Assembly: GCA_963713505.1 (NCBI GenBank)
Contig: CAVQMC010000011.1
Coordinates: 62,001-126,000, forward strand
Source of the DNA: CAVQMC01 sp963713505
GTDB taxonomy: Bacteria; Bacteroidota; Ignavibacteria; Ignavibacteriales; Ignavibacteriaceae
Length of the DNA: 64,000 nt
Direction of reading: 5' to 3'
Shown in pieces: positions 19,127 through 28,598 of the stretch; the first letter of the stretch is position 1, and every line of letters begins with the position of its first letter. The notes beneath the pieces are model-generated. The model saw only the letters and a list, made by a program, of their open reading frames with translations, made no database searches and was not told where the DNA came from. Position numbers and translations under genes: made by a program.

Positions 19127-22100
19127 TTGTCTGCAGTCAATCAAACTAACAGTAATGTTCTAAAGATACTAACTGAAAATATAAAGCTCCCATTTTTAGC
19201 TCTGGACAAAATGGGAAATATATTTTCTTATAATGAAGAAGCATCTTCACTATTTACAATCCGGAGTCAATCCCAAAATATTTTTGATATTCTAACAAAC
19301 AAAACTTCAGAAGAATTTAATTATTTACTCGGTGAAATATTTGACAGCAAAGAATATTTTGAAGAAACTTTTGTATTTGAATTAAACAATGGAAACAAAT
19401 TCAAATCTACATTAAATATGGATTTTCTAAAAGATGGGGAAAATGAATTAGTAACTTGTATAATAAAGACTGAAAAGAAAAAACTTCGCTACGAAAAAGT
19501 AACTCACATCGACTCTAGAACTGTAGATGTAAAGCAAATCATTAAGAATAAACAATTAATTGCGATTTTGGAGGAAATTGAAAGTTTTTTCCCTTTTACT
19601 TTTATTGGTAAGGAAAAACTTAGGAAAAAGATAGATTCATTAAATGAAATATTCTGGATTACAGACTCAAATGGGAAATTTTTACTTGTAAACGATAAAT
19701 TTTGCAAAATTTTAGGAATTAAATCTTCTTTTGTAGAAGGAAAACCGGAAGAAACCTTCATTCCTGCTTATTTAATCAACTTTAACCAATCAATTGACAA
19801 ATATTTAAGGCAATCTTTAAATTGCATAATTCTTGGTGGTATTCCGTTTCAAGGACTTTCGTCGGATGACGGATGGCAAACGATTGAAGTTCCTTTAGCT
19901 GATAAAGGAAATAACGTTCTTGCAGTAATTGGAATAACTCAAAAAACATCTGAATTTTTCCAGTTTGAAGATTCAAAATACTGGATAAATCCGAACTTTG
20001 AGGTTGTTAAAAATTTACCCGCTTCTATTGCATTTATTGACAACATTGGGTTTATTAAGCATGCAAGTTTGGAATTTTGTAAATTATTTTCTCAAGAAAT
20101 AAAAGATTTAACGGATTTACATTTTACTCAGGTTTTTCCCGTTGAACTTTCTGAGAAATTAAAACAGTTTTTAGAATCTTCTTTGGAAGTAGAAAACTTT
20201 GAGATAAAAAATCAAAAAGAAATAAATAAGAATTTATATTTCAATTTATCGGTTTACTTAAATAAAATAAAAGAAAATGATAATAACACTGCTGGAATTT
20301 CGGTGTTAATAGAAAAATCGGATAAAAACGATGATCTACAAAAAATAATTAATAAAAGAGGCAGAATGTTTGAAGTTTTAATTCAAAATAATCCGGAACC
20401 AATATTTATTTATGATAAAGAAAATTTACGCTTTTTAGAAGTTAACGAAGCTGCTTTGGATCTTTATGGCTATAAAAGAGATGAATTTTTGCAAATGGAT
20501 CTTACTGATCTTTATTCTCCGGAAGATATACAAACTTTATTGGAAACAACTACGGAAGGTGTAAAAGAAGGAAAATTCAGCGGACCATTTAGACAGAAGA
20601 AAAAAGACGGCACAACTCTACTGGTTGAAATCAGCAAAACAAATTTTAAATATAATGATAGAGAAGCTCATTTTAATATTATCAAAAATATTACAGAGGA
20701 ATTAAATCTTAATAAAAAGAACCAGTTATTTAAAGCTGCTTTTGAAAATACAAGCGATTTATTATTTGTTACAGATAATGCAGGATTTATTAAATTCATA
20801 AATAATTCGGTCTTTAAAAATTTAGGATTTACAAAAGACGAACTTGAAGATACTTCTTTAGCTGCTTTAGTTAAAGATGAAGAAAGAGCAACTATAAATA
20901 CTTCAATTTTTCATTCCCATCTTAAGGAAACAATTTCTATTGATACGGAATTAAAAAAATCCGGCGGTGATTTTGTAGAGGTTGAATTATCTGCAACTCC
21001 TGTTTTGGATTATGATAATGAAGTAGAATCTTTTACAATATTAGGAAAGATAAAGCAAAAAGAAATTTTCCATGAAGAACCGAAAGAAGTTATAAAAGAA
21101 GTAATTAAAGAGGTGATTGTTGAAAAACCGGTCCCGGAACAAAGTTCACCCGATATAACAAGTACAGCATTTTTCTCAAGTGTATTTCATGAAATTTTAA
21201 CTCCGTTAAATGTAATTCTTGGTTTTGTTCAAGAATTAAAAGAAAGTATTTCAAGTCCTACTGCCGAACAAAAAGAAGCCTCGGAAATAATAAATCAAAA
21301 TAGAAATACTTTACTTAATGCAATGAATTCTGTTATCGAGTTTTCACAGATCAAACAGAATTCAATCGATTTAAATCTAGGTGAAATCGGCGTAACAGAA
21401 ATAATTGATGAACTTCAAAAAGAATTAATGGAATCTTTGGGAAGTCAATCAGTTGAATTTGCTTACGGCAAAATTTCATCCTCATTAAGATTTGAAACCG
21501 ACAAACAGCGCTTTGAGAAACTGTCGGTTATGATTTTTAAAGTCGCTGCAAAATTAAGCAAGAAAAAGAAATTATATTTTTCTGCTTATCCTATAGATGA
21601 AATCAGTTTCTTAATTGCTTTTAGAGATAATTATTCTTCCATTTCACCGGAATTATTAAACAACTTCAAAATTTTCTTTGATGAAGATGAAACAACACTT
21701 GCAAAAGATTTTAATATTTCCAGACTTACAACCAGATTAACTAAAAGCTATTTAAAATTATTAAACGGCAAGTTTGAAGTTTTTCAAAAAGATGATCAGG
21801 ACTTCGACTGCGCATTTGTGTTTCCAGTTGAATTTTCAGCAGCGGTTGTTGAAAATGAACCTGAAGCAGAAGCAAAAGTTGAAGCTGAAGAAAAAACAGA
21901 TATAGCTGCAGAAGAAAATGTTTCAGAAGAAACAGCAGTCGAAGAACATGAAGAAGAACATGTAGAAAGTAAAACAGAAGAAATAGTTCAAGAGCCCGAA
22001 GCTGAAGAGAAAACAGAAGAATCTGAACTGATTAATGAAGAAATAAAAGATGAAACAGAAAATGAAGCTGAAGTAGAAAGTGAAAGTTATCAGGAAGAAA

Positions 22101-23266
22101 CAGAATTTCCTGAAGAGACTGCAGACGTAAAAGAAGAACTTGAACAAAAACCTGAAGAATCTGTAACTGAAGAAGAAATCAGTACAAAGGAAGAATCTGT
22201 AACTGAAGAAGAAATTAAATCCGAAGTAGAAACTGCAGCAGAAGAAGAAATTAAATCTGAAGAAGAAGTTCAACCGGAAGAAAATGTTGAAACTCAAGAA
22301 ACCTATGAAACTGAAATTTCCGAAGAAGAAACTTTACCTGAAACGGAATCAGATATTGAAAATAATGAAATGCAGCCTGAACCTGAATTAGAAGACAAAG
22401 AATCCGTTGAACAAGAAGATGAACAAAAAGAATTACCTGAAGAAGAAGCTAGTTTACAAGAAACCAAAGCAGGGGGTGAAGAATCACCGTTAACCGAAAC
22501 TAATGAAGAGAAGTCTGAGTTAAGTGAAACGGAAGAAACTTTATCCGAGAATGAAGAGCCTGAATTTAATGAACATGTTGAATCTGAAGCTGAAAATATT
22601 GAAGGGGATATGGAAGGATCTTCTTTAGCTGAAAAAACTTCCTCTGAATCTATCCAAGAAGAACCTGTTAGTGAAGAAGAAACGGAATTTGAAGAGCCTT
22701 TAGCTGAAGAACCGGAAATAGAAAAATTCGAAGAAGAACAAGCTTCTTTTGAAGAAAATGAAGAAGTTGAAGAAGAACCAAAGTTTGAAGAACCTGAAGT
22801 AGAGTCTTATCAAGAAGAAGAAATTGAAGAAGAAGCCGGATTTGTACCTGAAGAGAATTCTCCCGTTGTTAAACCTGTTTCACACGTTAAACTTGGAGAA
22901 TTAAGATGTCTTTACATTGAAGATCAAGTTGATTCCCAAATTTTGTATAAAGTTCAAATGAAAGAACTTAAGGAAATTAAGTTTGCGGTTAGTTTTGAAG
23001 AAGCATTACCTGTTTTAGATAACCATCAATTTGATTTTGTTGTTATTGATATAAATCTTCAAGGCGAATACAACGGACTGGATGCATTGAAAATTATTCA
23101 TAAAATGTCCAAATATGAAAATGTACCGATTATTGCGGTAACAGCTTATGTACTTCCCGGAGACAAAGAAAAATTCATTGCAGCCGGTTTTCATGATTTT
23201 ATCTCAAAACCGATCTTCAGAGAAAAAATGATCGAATCTTTGGATAGAATTTTCTTATCCGAATAA
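19127..23266 (+). CDS. Multi-PAS histidine-kinase-like protein with long acidic linker and C-terminal receiver
   Basis: 1379 residues from a TTG start, with no membrane helix. Several PAS domains fill residues 1-650 (for example EVNEAALDLYGYKRDEFL, FINNSVFKNLGFTKDEL). A HisKA-like helix has the H-box FHEILTPLN, His688. The following ATPase-like region lacks a clear N-box and has RDNYSS where DxGxG is expected, so kinase activity is doubtful. Residues about 905-1250 are an extreme Glu-rich linker. The receiver domain (YIEDQ, VVIDINLQG with Asp1308, ISKPI) closes the protein. It is placed last in the exopolysaccharide locus and may sense and relay signals to it. Confidence 0.8.
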   Translation: MSAVNQTNSNVLKILTENIKLPFLALDKMGNIFSYNEEASSLFTIRSQSQNIFDILTNKTSEEFNYLLGEIFDSKEYFEETFVFELNNGNKFKSTLNMDFLKDGENELVTCIIKTEKKKLRYEKVTHIDSRTVDVKQIIKNKQLIAILEEIESFFPFTFIGKEKLRKKIDSLNEIFWITDSNGKFLLVNDKFCKILGIKSSFVEGKPEETFIPAYLINFNQSIDKYLRQSLNCIILGGIPFQGLSSDDGWQTIEVPLADKGNNVLAVIGITQKTSEFFQFEDSKYWINPNFEVVKNLPASIAFIDNIGFIKHASLEFCKLFSQEIKDLTDLHFTQVFPVELSEKLKQFLESSLEVENFEIKNQKEINKNLYFNLSVYLNKIKENDNNTAGISVLIEKSDKNDDLQKIINKRGRMFEVLIQNNPEPIFIYDKENLRFLEVNEAALDLYGYKRDEFLQMDLTDLYSPEDIQTLLETTTEGVKEGKFSGPFRQKKKDGTTLLVEISKTNFKYNDREAHFNIIKNITEELNLNKKNQLFKAAFENTSDLLFVTDNAGFIKFINNSVFKNLGFTKDELEDTSLAALVKDEERATINTSIFHSHLKETISIDTELKKSGGDFVEVELSATPVLDYDNEVESFTILGKIKQKEIFHEEPKEVIKEVIKEVIVEKPVPEQSSPDITSTAFFSSVFHEILTPLNVILGFVQELKESISSPTAEQKEASEIINQNRNTLLNAMNSVIEFSQIKQNSIDLNLGEIGVTEIIDELQKELMESLGSQSVEFAYGKISSSLRFETDKQRFEKLSVMIFKVAAKLSKKKKLYFSAYPIDEISFLIAFRDNYSSISPELLNNFKIFFDEDETTLAKDFNISRLTTRLTKSYLKLLNGKFEVFQKDDQDFDCAFVFPVEFSAAVVENEPEAEAKVEAEEKTDIAAEENVSEETAVEEHEEEHVESKTEEIVQEPEAEEKTEESELINEEIKDETENEAEVESESYQEETEFPEETADVKEELEQKPEESVTEEEISTKEESVTEEEIKSEVETAAEEEIKSEEEVQPEENVETQETYETEISEEETLPETESDIENNEMQPEPELEDKESVEQEDEQKELPEEEASLQETKAGGEESPLTETNEEKSELSETEETLSENEEPEFNEHVESEAENIEGDMEGSSLAEKTSSESIQEEPVSEEETEFEEPLAEEPEIEKFEEEQASFEENEEVEEEPKFEEPEVESYQEEEIEEEAGFVPEENSPVVKPVSHVKLGELRCLYIEDQVDSQILYKVQMKELKEIKFAVSFEEALPVLDNHQFDFVVIDINLQGEYNGLDALKIIHKMSKYENVPIIAVTAYVLPGDKEKFIAAGFHDFISKPIFREKMIESLDRIFLSE

Positions 23267-23300
23267 TCATTTTTCTTAAAAATCTGCAGATATTTAGATA

Positions 23301-23329
23301 TTGACAATCCTTTCCTATTTTCATAAATT
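23301..23329 (+). promoter_or_regulatory. Promoter of the lexA operon
   Basis: A perfect -35 TTGACA (23301-23306), 17 nt, then TAAATT (23324-23329) as -10. It directly abuts the LexA-type palindrome that starts at 23330, so bound repressor would block initiation. Confidence 0.6.
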
Positions 23330-23349
23330 TACCATACATATGTATGGTA
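23330..23349. promoter_or_regulatory. LexA operator (SOS box)
   Basis: A 20-bp perfect palindrome with core ACCATACATATGTATGGT, 76 bp upstream of lexA and adjacent to the promoter -10. Autoregulation of lexA and control of yecE and dinB behind it are expected. No second copy was found in the window. Confidence 0.72.
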
Positions 23350-23424
23350 TTTATAAAATCTCTCATAATTCTATAAATCCCATCATTTTTGTCAAAATAT
23401 ACTCGAATAACATAAAGGTATGTT

Positions 23425-24048
23425 ATGTCTGCGGAATTAACAAAAGTGCAAAAGGATATATTAGAATATCTGATTGAAAGAAAAACCGGAAAAGGACTTC
23501 CCCCCACTTTGGCCGAAATTGCCGAACATTTTAATTATCAAAACAGGGCAACTGTACAGCAGCATCTTAAAGCGCTGGAAAAGAAAGGATATATTAAAAG
23601 AGATCCTAAAGTTTCCAGGGGAATTGAACTCACATTGGAAGATAAGTTTTTTATTCCGCGTCCTGTTTTGGGAGAAGTTGCAGCCGGAAATCCGCTGGTT
23701 ATTTATCCCGATGCTATTGATTCAATTGATCTGCCGACAATTGCGAGAATGCCGAAAGATTCTTTTCTGCTAAGAGTGAAAGGGGACAGTTTAAAAGATG
23801 CTTATATTTTCAGCGGAGATATTGTAATAGTAAATCCAAATCTTGAACCGAAAAACGGCCAGATTGTAGTTGCTGTTCTTGATGATTCCGCAGTTGTTAA
23901 AAGATTCTATAAAAAGAAGAACGAAATTGAACTGCTTTCCGAAAATCCTAATTACAAACCGATAGTTATAGAAAAAAAATATCAGAATTTTAGAATTGTC
24001 GGAATTGTTGTCGGAATTTATAGGAGTATGGATAAAAAAGCAGTTTAA
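23425..24048 (+). CDS. lexA: LexA repressor
   Basis: SOS repressor of 207 residues with an autocleavage domain. It has an N-terminal winged HTH (TLAEIAEHFNYQNRATVQQHLKALEKKGYI). The cleavage site is Ala87-Gly88 in GEVAAGNP, the catalytic Ser is Ser122 in RVKGDSLKDA and the Lys is Lys159 in AVVKRF. All residues for RecA-stimulated self-cleavage are present. It heads a three-gene SOS operon with yecE and dinB, with gaps of 16 and 30 bp. Confidence 0.95.
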   Translation: MSAELTKVQKDILEYLIERKTGKGLPPTLAEIAEHFNYQNRATVQQHLKALEKKGYIKRDPKVSRGIELTLEDKFFIPRPVLGEVAAGNPLVIYPDAIDSIDLPTIARMPKDSFLLRVKGDSLKDAYIFSGDIVIVNPNLEPKNGQIVVAVLDDSAVVKRFYKKKNEIELLSENPNYKPIVIEKKYQNFRIVGIVVGIYRSMDKKAV

Positions 24049-24064
24049 CTAAAGGGGCGGACTT

Positions 24065-24946
24065 ATGACAAAATTTTATATTGGTACGGCCGGATGGTCT
24101 TATAAAGATTGGGTCCCGGCTTTTTATCCTAAAGCTCAGTCGGGAGGATTTGACTGGCTGCGCTTTTATGCAAATTATTTTAATTGTGTGGAAGTGAATT
24201 CTTCATATTATGCTTATCTAAGTCCGAAAGTTGTAAACGGCTGGATAAGAAAAGTCGAAGATTCGGATGATTTCCTTTTTACAATGAAACTTCATAAAGA
24301 TTTTACACATAATAGAAATTATGATGAGCAGAATGTTAAAGCCGTAAACTATAACCTGGATATTCTTAAAAAAGCAGAACGGCTGGGAGGACTGCTGGTC
24401 CAGTTTCCTTATTCATTTGCTTTTGATGCCGCCGCCGCGGATTATATTAAAAAATTAAATGATCTATTCCAGAGCTGTAATATTTTTGTTGAAGTAAGAC
24501 ATGCATCATGGAATAATGATAAAGCAATGAAATACTTTAAAGGATTGGACTTAACTTTTTGTACAATCGATCAGCCGCAAATTGGTAAAGCAATTTCTTT
24601 TGAACCGGTAATAACAAATGATAAGGCATATATTCGATTTCACGGCAGAAATGAAGAAGCCTGGCTGAAGTCGATTAAAAATTTTGGTAAAGAACAGACA
24701 TACCAGCAGCAGAGTGAAAGATATAAATATTTATATTCTCCAGGCGAGCTGGTTGAAATTCAGCAGAAGATAATGCAGGTAAAAGATAAAGTTAAAGAAG
24801 TTTATATTATTATGAATAATCATCCTACTGGAGATGCAGTCGCAAATGCATTCGAACTTATGCATTTACTGGAAGAGAGAACAAAAGTTCATATACCTTC
24901 TACTACTCTTAAAGCTTATCCGAGGCTGGCGAAAATCAGTTTGTAA
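24065..24946 (+). CDS. yecE: DUF72 (YecE) family protein
   Basis: 293 residues, a TIM-barrel DUF72 protein of unknown biochemical role. Family features are GTAGWSYKDWVPAFYP at the N-terminus, CVEVNSSYYAY, FTMKLHKDFTHNRN and the C-terminal IIMNNHPTGDAVANA. It starts 16 bp after lexA behind an AAAGGGGCGG-type ribosome site and sits between lexA and dinB, so it is probably DNA-damage inducible. No catalytic assignment is possible from the sequence. Confidence 0.88.
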   Translation: MTKFYIGTAGWSYKDWVPAFYPKAQSGGFDWLRFYANYFNCVEVNSSYYAYLSPKVVNGWIRKVEDSDDFLFTMKLHKDFTHNRNYDEQNVKAVNYNLDILKKAERLGGLLVQFPYSFAFDAAAADYIKKLNDLFQSCNIFVEVRHASWNNDKAMKYFKGLDLTFCTIDQPQIGKAISFEPVITNDKAYIRFHGRNEEAWLKSIKNFGKEQTYQQQSERYKYLYSPGELVEIQQKIMQVKDKVKEVYIIMNNHPTGDAVANAFELMHLLEERTKVHIPSTTLKAYPRLAKISL

Positions 24947-24976
24947 TTATTATAATAATTTGATGAAGATCTTATT

Positions 24977-26122
24977 ATGCGCACTATTTTTCATTTAGAT
25001 CTTGATGCTTTTTTTGTTTCGGTTGAAAGGATTTTAGATCCGAAACTGGAAAACAAACCTGTTATAGTCGGCGGCGATCCGCACGGCAGGGGAGTTGTTG
25101 CGGCTTGTTCTTACGAAGCAAGGAGTTACGGACTTCATTCAGCAATGCCGATCAGAACCGCTTTCAAACTTTGCCCAAATGGTATTTATCTGCACGGACA
25201 TTTCAAGGAATATTTACGTTTTTCAAAAGCAGTAAAAAACATACTTTCTCAATATGCTCCTCAAATAGAGCAGGCATCCGTTGATGAATTTTATATGGAT
25301 TTTACAGGCTGCGAAAAAATGTACGGCTCTTTTTTTATGCTGGCGGCTTTTCTGCAGAAAGAAATCTGGGAAAAACTTTCGCTTCCTTGTTCAATAGGAG
25401 TTGGAAGCAATAAAACCATTGCAAAAATCGGCTCAGATTGTATGAAACCGAAAGGCATAACTTATATAATCCCAGGAATGGAAAAACAATTTTTAGAACC
25501 CATGCCTGTTGAAACAATTCCCGGCGTTGGAAAAGTAACTTTAAGAAAATTAAACAACAGGGGAATTTATAAAATTGGAGATATAACAAAACTGCCGCAG
25601 GAATATTTCTCTTTTGCATTCGGTAAATACGGAATTGATTTGTGGAGAAAAGCTCACGGCCAAGGGAAAGAATATCTAACAATTGAATGGGAACAGAAAA
25701 GTATTTCCAAAGAAACTACATTCGGTAAAGATGTTGTAAGCAGAAAAGTAATGGAAGAAACTTTATTCGAACTTACAGGAAAAGTCTGCCAGACAATGCG
25801 CGATAACAATTGGCAGGCTTCTACAATTACTTTAAAATTCAGGTATTCCGATTTTCAAACAATTACAAGATCAAAAACAATAAAAAAACCAACCGACGAC
25901 GACAAGTTTATTTATGAAACTGCTCTGGCTTTGCTAAATAAAGCTCACACAAGAAGAGTTGCAGTAAGATTAATAGGGATCGGTTTAACAAAGTTTAACG
26001 AATTCTGTGAGCAGGAAATATTGTTTGAAGATATTGAAATAAAAAGGAAAAAACTTTTCAGAGCAATAGATCAGCTAAGACAAAAATATAATTACTCGAT
26101 TATAAAAATGGGATTAACATAA
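24977..26122 (+). CDS. dinB: DNA polymerase IV (Y family)
   Basis: Error-prone translesion polymerase of 381 residues. Catalytic acidic residues are visible in FHLDLDAFFVSVE (near 5-17) and ASVDEFYMDFT (near 101-111). SYEARSYG is the fingers signature, and GVGSNKTIAKIGSD with PGVGKVT the thumb helix-hairpin-helix. The little-finger domain follows. A C-terminal clamp-binding peptide is not evident. It is the last gene of the lexA operon, so SOS induction is expected. Confidence 0.94.
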   Translation: MRTIFHLDLDAFFVSVERILDPKLENKPVIVGGDPHGRGVVAACSYEARSYGLHSAMPIRTAFKLCPNGIYLHGHFKEYLRFSKAVKNILSQYAPQIEQASVDEFYMDFTGCEKMYGSFFMLAAFLQKEIWEKLSLPCSIGVGSNKTIAKIGSDCMKPKGITYIIPGMEKQFLEPMPVETIPGVGKVTLRKLNNRGIYKIGDITKLPQEYFSFAFGKYGIDLWRKAHGQGKEYLTIEWEQKSISKETTFGKDVVSRKVMEETLFELTGKVCQTMRDNNWQASTITLKFRYSDFQTITRSKTIKKPTDDDKFIYETALALLNKAHTRRVAVRLIGIGLTKFNEFCEQEILFEDIEIKRKKLFRAIDQLRQKYNYSIIKMGLT

Positions 26123-26206
26123 GTAAAAAAAATTGCTTAATTACTGTATTGTCAAATTGTTAAGTAAGTTATAAAAACAATTTAGTAGTTAAACAATAAA
26201 ATAAGA

Positions 26207-26554
26207 TCAGCCCGGAGGCCATTTCATTTGTCTGCCGCCGAGTAAATGCATATGCAAATGATAAACTTCCTGTCCGCCGTTGCTGCCGCAGTTAAAAACT
26301 AATCTAAATCCATCCTTATCTATTCCCATATCTTTTGCAAGTTTATTTGCCGTATCAAACAATTCACCTAAAAGCTGGCCGTGTTCGGAACCTTTTATGT
26401 CTGTAACTTTCGGAATTTCAATTTTAGGAATAATTAAAATATGAACAGGTGCTTGAGGATTGATATCTTTAAAAGCTAAAATTGTATCAGTTTCATAAAC
26501 TATATCGGCAGGAATTTCTCGTTTAATTATTTTTGAAAAAATAGTATCGCCCAT
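26207..26554 (-). CDS. HIT family nucleotide-binding hydrolase
   Basis: 115 residues, close to bacterial HinT purine nucleoside phosphoramidases. The histidine triad is H99LHMH103 followed by LLGG, and the N-terminal FSKIIKREIPADIVYETD and NPQAPVHILIIPK are typical. It starts 2 bp after the stop of the upstream sigma54 regulator, implying co-transcription. It hydrolyses AMP-linked phosphoramidates in the cytoplasm by family knowledge. Confidence 0.92.
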   Translation of the reverse strand: MGDTIFSKIIKREIPADIVYETDTILAFKDINPQAPVHILIIPKIEIPKVTDIKGSEHGQLLGELFDTANKLAKDMGIDKDGFRLVFNCGSNGGQEVYHLHMHLLGGRQMKWPPG

Positions 26555-26556
26555 AA

Positions 26557-27912
26557 TTATTCCTCCTTTTCAATTCCGTACTTTTTCATCTTATTATAAA
26601 GATGACTTCTTTGAATATCAAGAATTTCTGCGGTTTTACTAATATTCCATTCGTTTACTTTTAACTGTTTTAGGATGAAAGCTCTTTCTGCTTTTTCCTT
26701 AAATTCCTGAAATGAATTACTATCTTCAATAATATCTCCCAAAGAAGTTTTACCTGGAGAAACTAAAAATTCAATATCACTTTTGGAAATTTCTCTTTTA
26801 TCTATTATGATAATTATACGTTCGACAATATTTCTAAGTTCTCTAACATTTCCCGACCATGGTAAACTTTGCAAAAGCTTAACTGCATCATCATTAAAAA
26901 CAACCGGTGGTTTTTTATGTTTTGTAATTATATCCCGGACAAAATGATTTATTAAAATCGGAATATCTTCCGATCTTTCTCTTAAAGGAGGGATTTGAAT
27001 CGGAATGACATTAAGTCTGTGAAAAAGATCTTCCCTAAAATTACTGTTTTCAATTTCTTCTTTTAAATTTTTATTTGTTGCAGAAATTATACGAACATCT
27101 ACTTCAATCTTTTTACCACCGCCAACTCTCTCAATTTTACCGTCTTCAATTGCTCTTAATACTTTTGCCTGTGCCTGCAGACTCATATCGCCGATTTCAT
27201 CCAAAAATATTGTGCCTTTATTAGCAAGTTCAAATTTACCAATTCTTTGTTGAACTGCTCCGGTGAATGAACCTTTCTCATGTCCGAATAATTCAGATTC
27301 AATTAATTCATTTGGAATTGCTGCACAGTTAACTTCAATAAAAGGTTTGTCTTTTCTTTCGCTTTTATTATGAATTGCTCTCGCAACCAATTCTTTTCCT
27401 GTTCCGTTTTCTCCCGTAATTAAAACTCTTGTATCAAGCGGAGCAACTTTTTCTATCATTTCTAAAATATTATGGATTGCTTTACTTTTGCCGAGTATCT
27501 TTTCATCGCCGATTAAAGATTTTTTGAACTCTTTATTCTCAGTAAGTAAGTTACTTTGCTCAACCGCATTACGAATACTTATTACAAGTTTTTCTCTATC
27601 GATTGGTTTTTCAATAAAATCAAAAGCACCTAATTTTGTAGCTTTTATTGCATTTTCAACACTGCCGTGAGCCGAAATAATAATAACTGAAATTGATGGA
27701 TTTGTTTCTTTAGCTTTCTTCAAAACTTCAAATCCATTCATATTCGGCATTTGAATGTCAAGTAAAACAGCGGAATATAAATTACTGGAGATTTTTTCCG
27801 AACCTTCTGAAGGGTTTGTTGTGTAGTCAATATCGTAGCCTTCGTATTCAAGTATCATTTTGATACTTTCGCAAATCTCTTTTTCGTCATCTATAATTAA
27901 TATTGAATTCAT
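26557..27912 (-). CDS. NtrC-type sigma54-dependent response regulator
   Basis: 451 residues. The receiver has phosphorylatable Asp52 (LLDIQMPN). The AAA+ domain has Walker A GENGTGKE, a GSFTGA loop (a Ser variant of the sigma54-contacting GAFTGA), LDEIGDM and RLNVIPI. A Fis-type HTH is at the C-terminus (NISKTAEILDIQRSHLYNKMKKYGI). No partner kinase is adjacent. It activates sigma54 promoters; the targets are unknown. It shares a unit with the HIT gene and the upstream YfiM-like gene. Confidence 0.92.
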   Translation of the reverse strand: MNSILIIDDEKEICESIKMILEYEGYDIDYTTNPSEGSEKISSNLYSAVLLDIQMPNMNGFEVLKKAKETNPSISVIIISAHGSVENAIKATKLGAFDFIEKPIDREKLVISIRNAVEQSNLLTENKEFKKSLIGDEKILGKSKAIHNILEMIEKVAPLDTRVLITGENGTGKELVARAIHNKSERKDKPFIEVNCAAIPNELIESELFGHEKGSFTGAVQQRIGKFELANKGTIFLDEIGDMSLQAQAKVLRAIEDGKIERVGGGKKIEVDVRIISATNKNLKEEIENSNFREDLFHRLNVIPIQIPPLRERSEDIPILINHFVRDIITKHKKPPVVFNDDAVKLLQSLPWSGNVRELRNIVERIIIIIDKREISKSDIEFLVSPGKTSLGDIIEDSNSFQEFKEKAERAFILKQLKVNEWNISKTAEILDIQRSHLYNKMKKYGIEKEE

Positions 27913-27920
27913 TTTTATCC

Positions 27921-28586
27921 TTACGGGTAAACAAAACTAAATGTATTAACTGAATAAATAATAAACATATCCGAAGGAAAAATTTGTTTATTATATTTTA
28001 GGATTTTTCCGAAATAATCACCGAGCTTATCTGCTGCCAAATCTCTGATATCAATATTGTTTTGAACCTGGAAATTCTTTTCAAAAACCTCTACAAAATA
28101 ACCAATTAGATCGCCTAAATCAAAAAACAAAGTTGAATAGGAGATGAAAGCACTGCCGAAAAAATGAGCTAATTTATCTTTATCTCCAAAGCTGTTTTGA
28201 GGTGAATCAAAGAACAAATCTTTTGGTAAATTTTGATTTTTTAATTTAAAAATTGAATCGCTTGCAGATACTAAAGGATAATAAATAGTAACATTTAATA
28301 ATGGTAATACAATAGGAACTTTTTTATACGGAACTGTTGCAAATGTCAAAGCCAGACAAGCTTCGGAATAATTATAGTCTGAAATTTTTAATGCTCTTAA
28401 ATAAATTGTATCAACAAGAGCTAAATCTGAACTAGTATTTTTTAATTTATTGAAATCACTGGAAGCAATAAAAGAAGATAAATAGTTGACTCTTTTGGAA
28501 AGTTCACTCTGCTGCGGGAAAGCTAAATTATTAAATAATAAAATGCTAACAATAAAAGTTAAAATTAATTTCTTATCTGAACACAA
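27921..28586 (-). CDS. Predicted exported YfiM/DUF2279-like protein
   Basis: 221 residues. An N-terminal hydrophobic signal (about 6-24, ending FPQQ) suggests export. The segment GDKDKLAHFFGSAFISY near residue 134 resembles the DKxxHF motif of YfiM/DUF2279 proteins. Another hydrophobic stretch follows. Function is unknown. It lies between the CoA carboxylase and the NtrC-type regulator, with gaps of 12 and 8 bp, so it is probably in the same transcript. Confidence 0.6.
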   Translation of the reverse strand: MCSDKKLILTFIVSILLFNNLAFPQQSELSKRVNYLSSFIASSDFNKLKNTSSDLALVDTIYLRALKISDYNYSEACLALTFATVPYKKVPIVLPLLNVTIYYPLVSASDSIFKLKNQNLPKDLFFDSPQNSFGDKDKLAHFFGSAFISYSTLFFDLGDLIGYFVEVFEKNFQVQNNIDIRDLAADKLGDYFGKILKYNKQIFPSDMFIIYSVNTFSFVYP

Positions 28587-28598
28587 TAAGTTTTATAA

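Noticed and set aside
21923..22297. A 124-codon minus-strand frame rich in Phe inside the PAS kinase gene.
   Set aside because: It is the mirror of the GAA/GAG-rich acidic linker on the plus strand, with no ribosome site and no protein-like composition.
21840..22860. GAA-rich repetitive stretch resembling a repeat array.
   Set aside because: It has no fixed repeat unit or spacers and stays in frame as an acidic linker, so it is neither CRISPR nor a tandem repeat locus.
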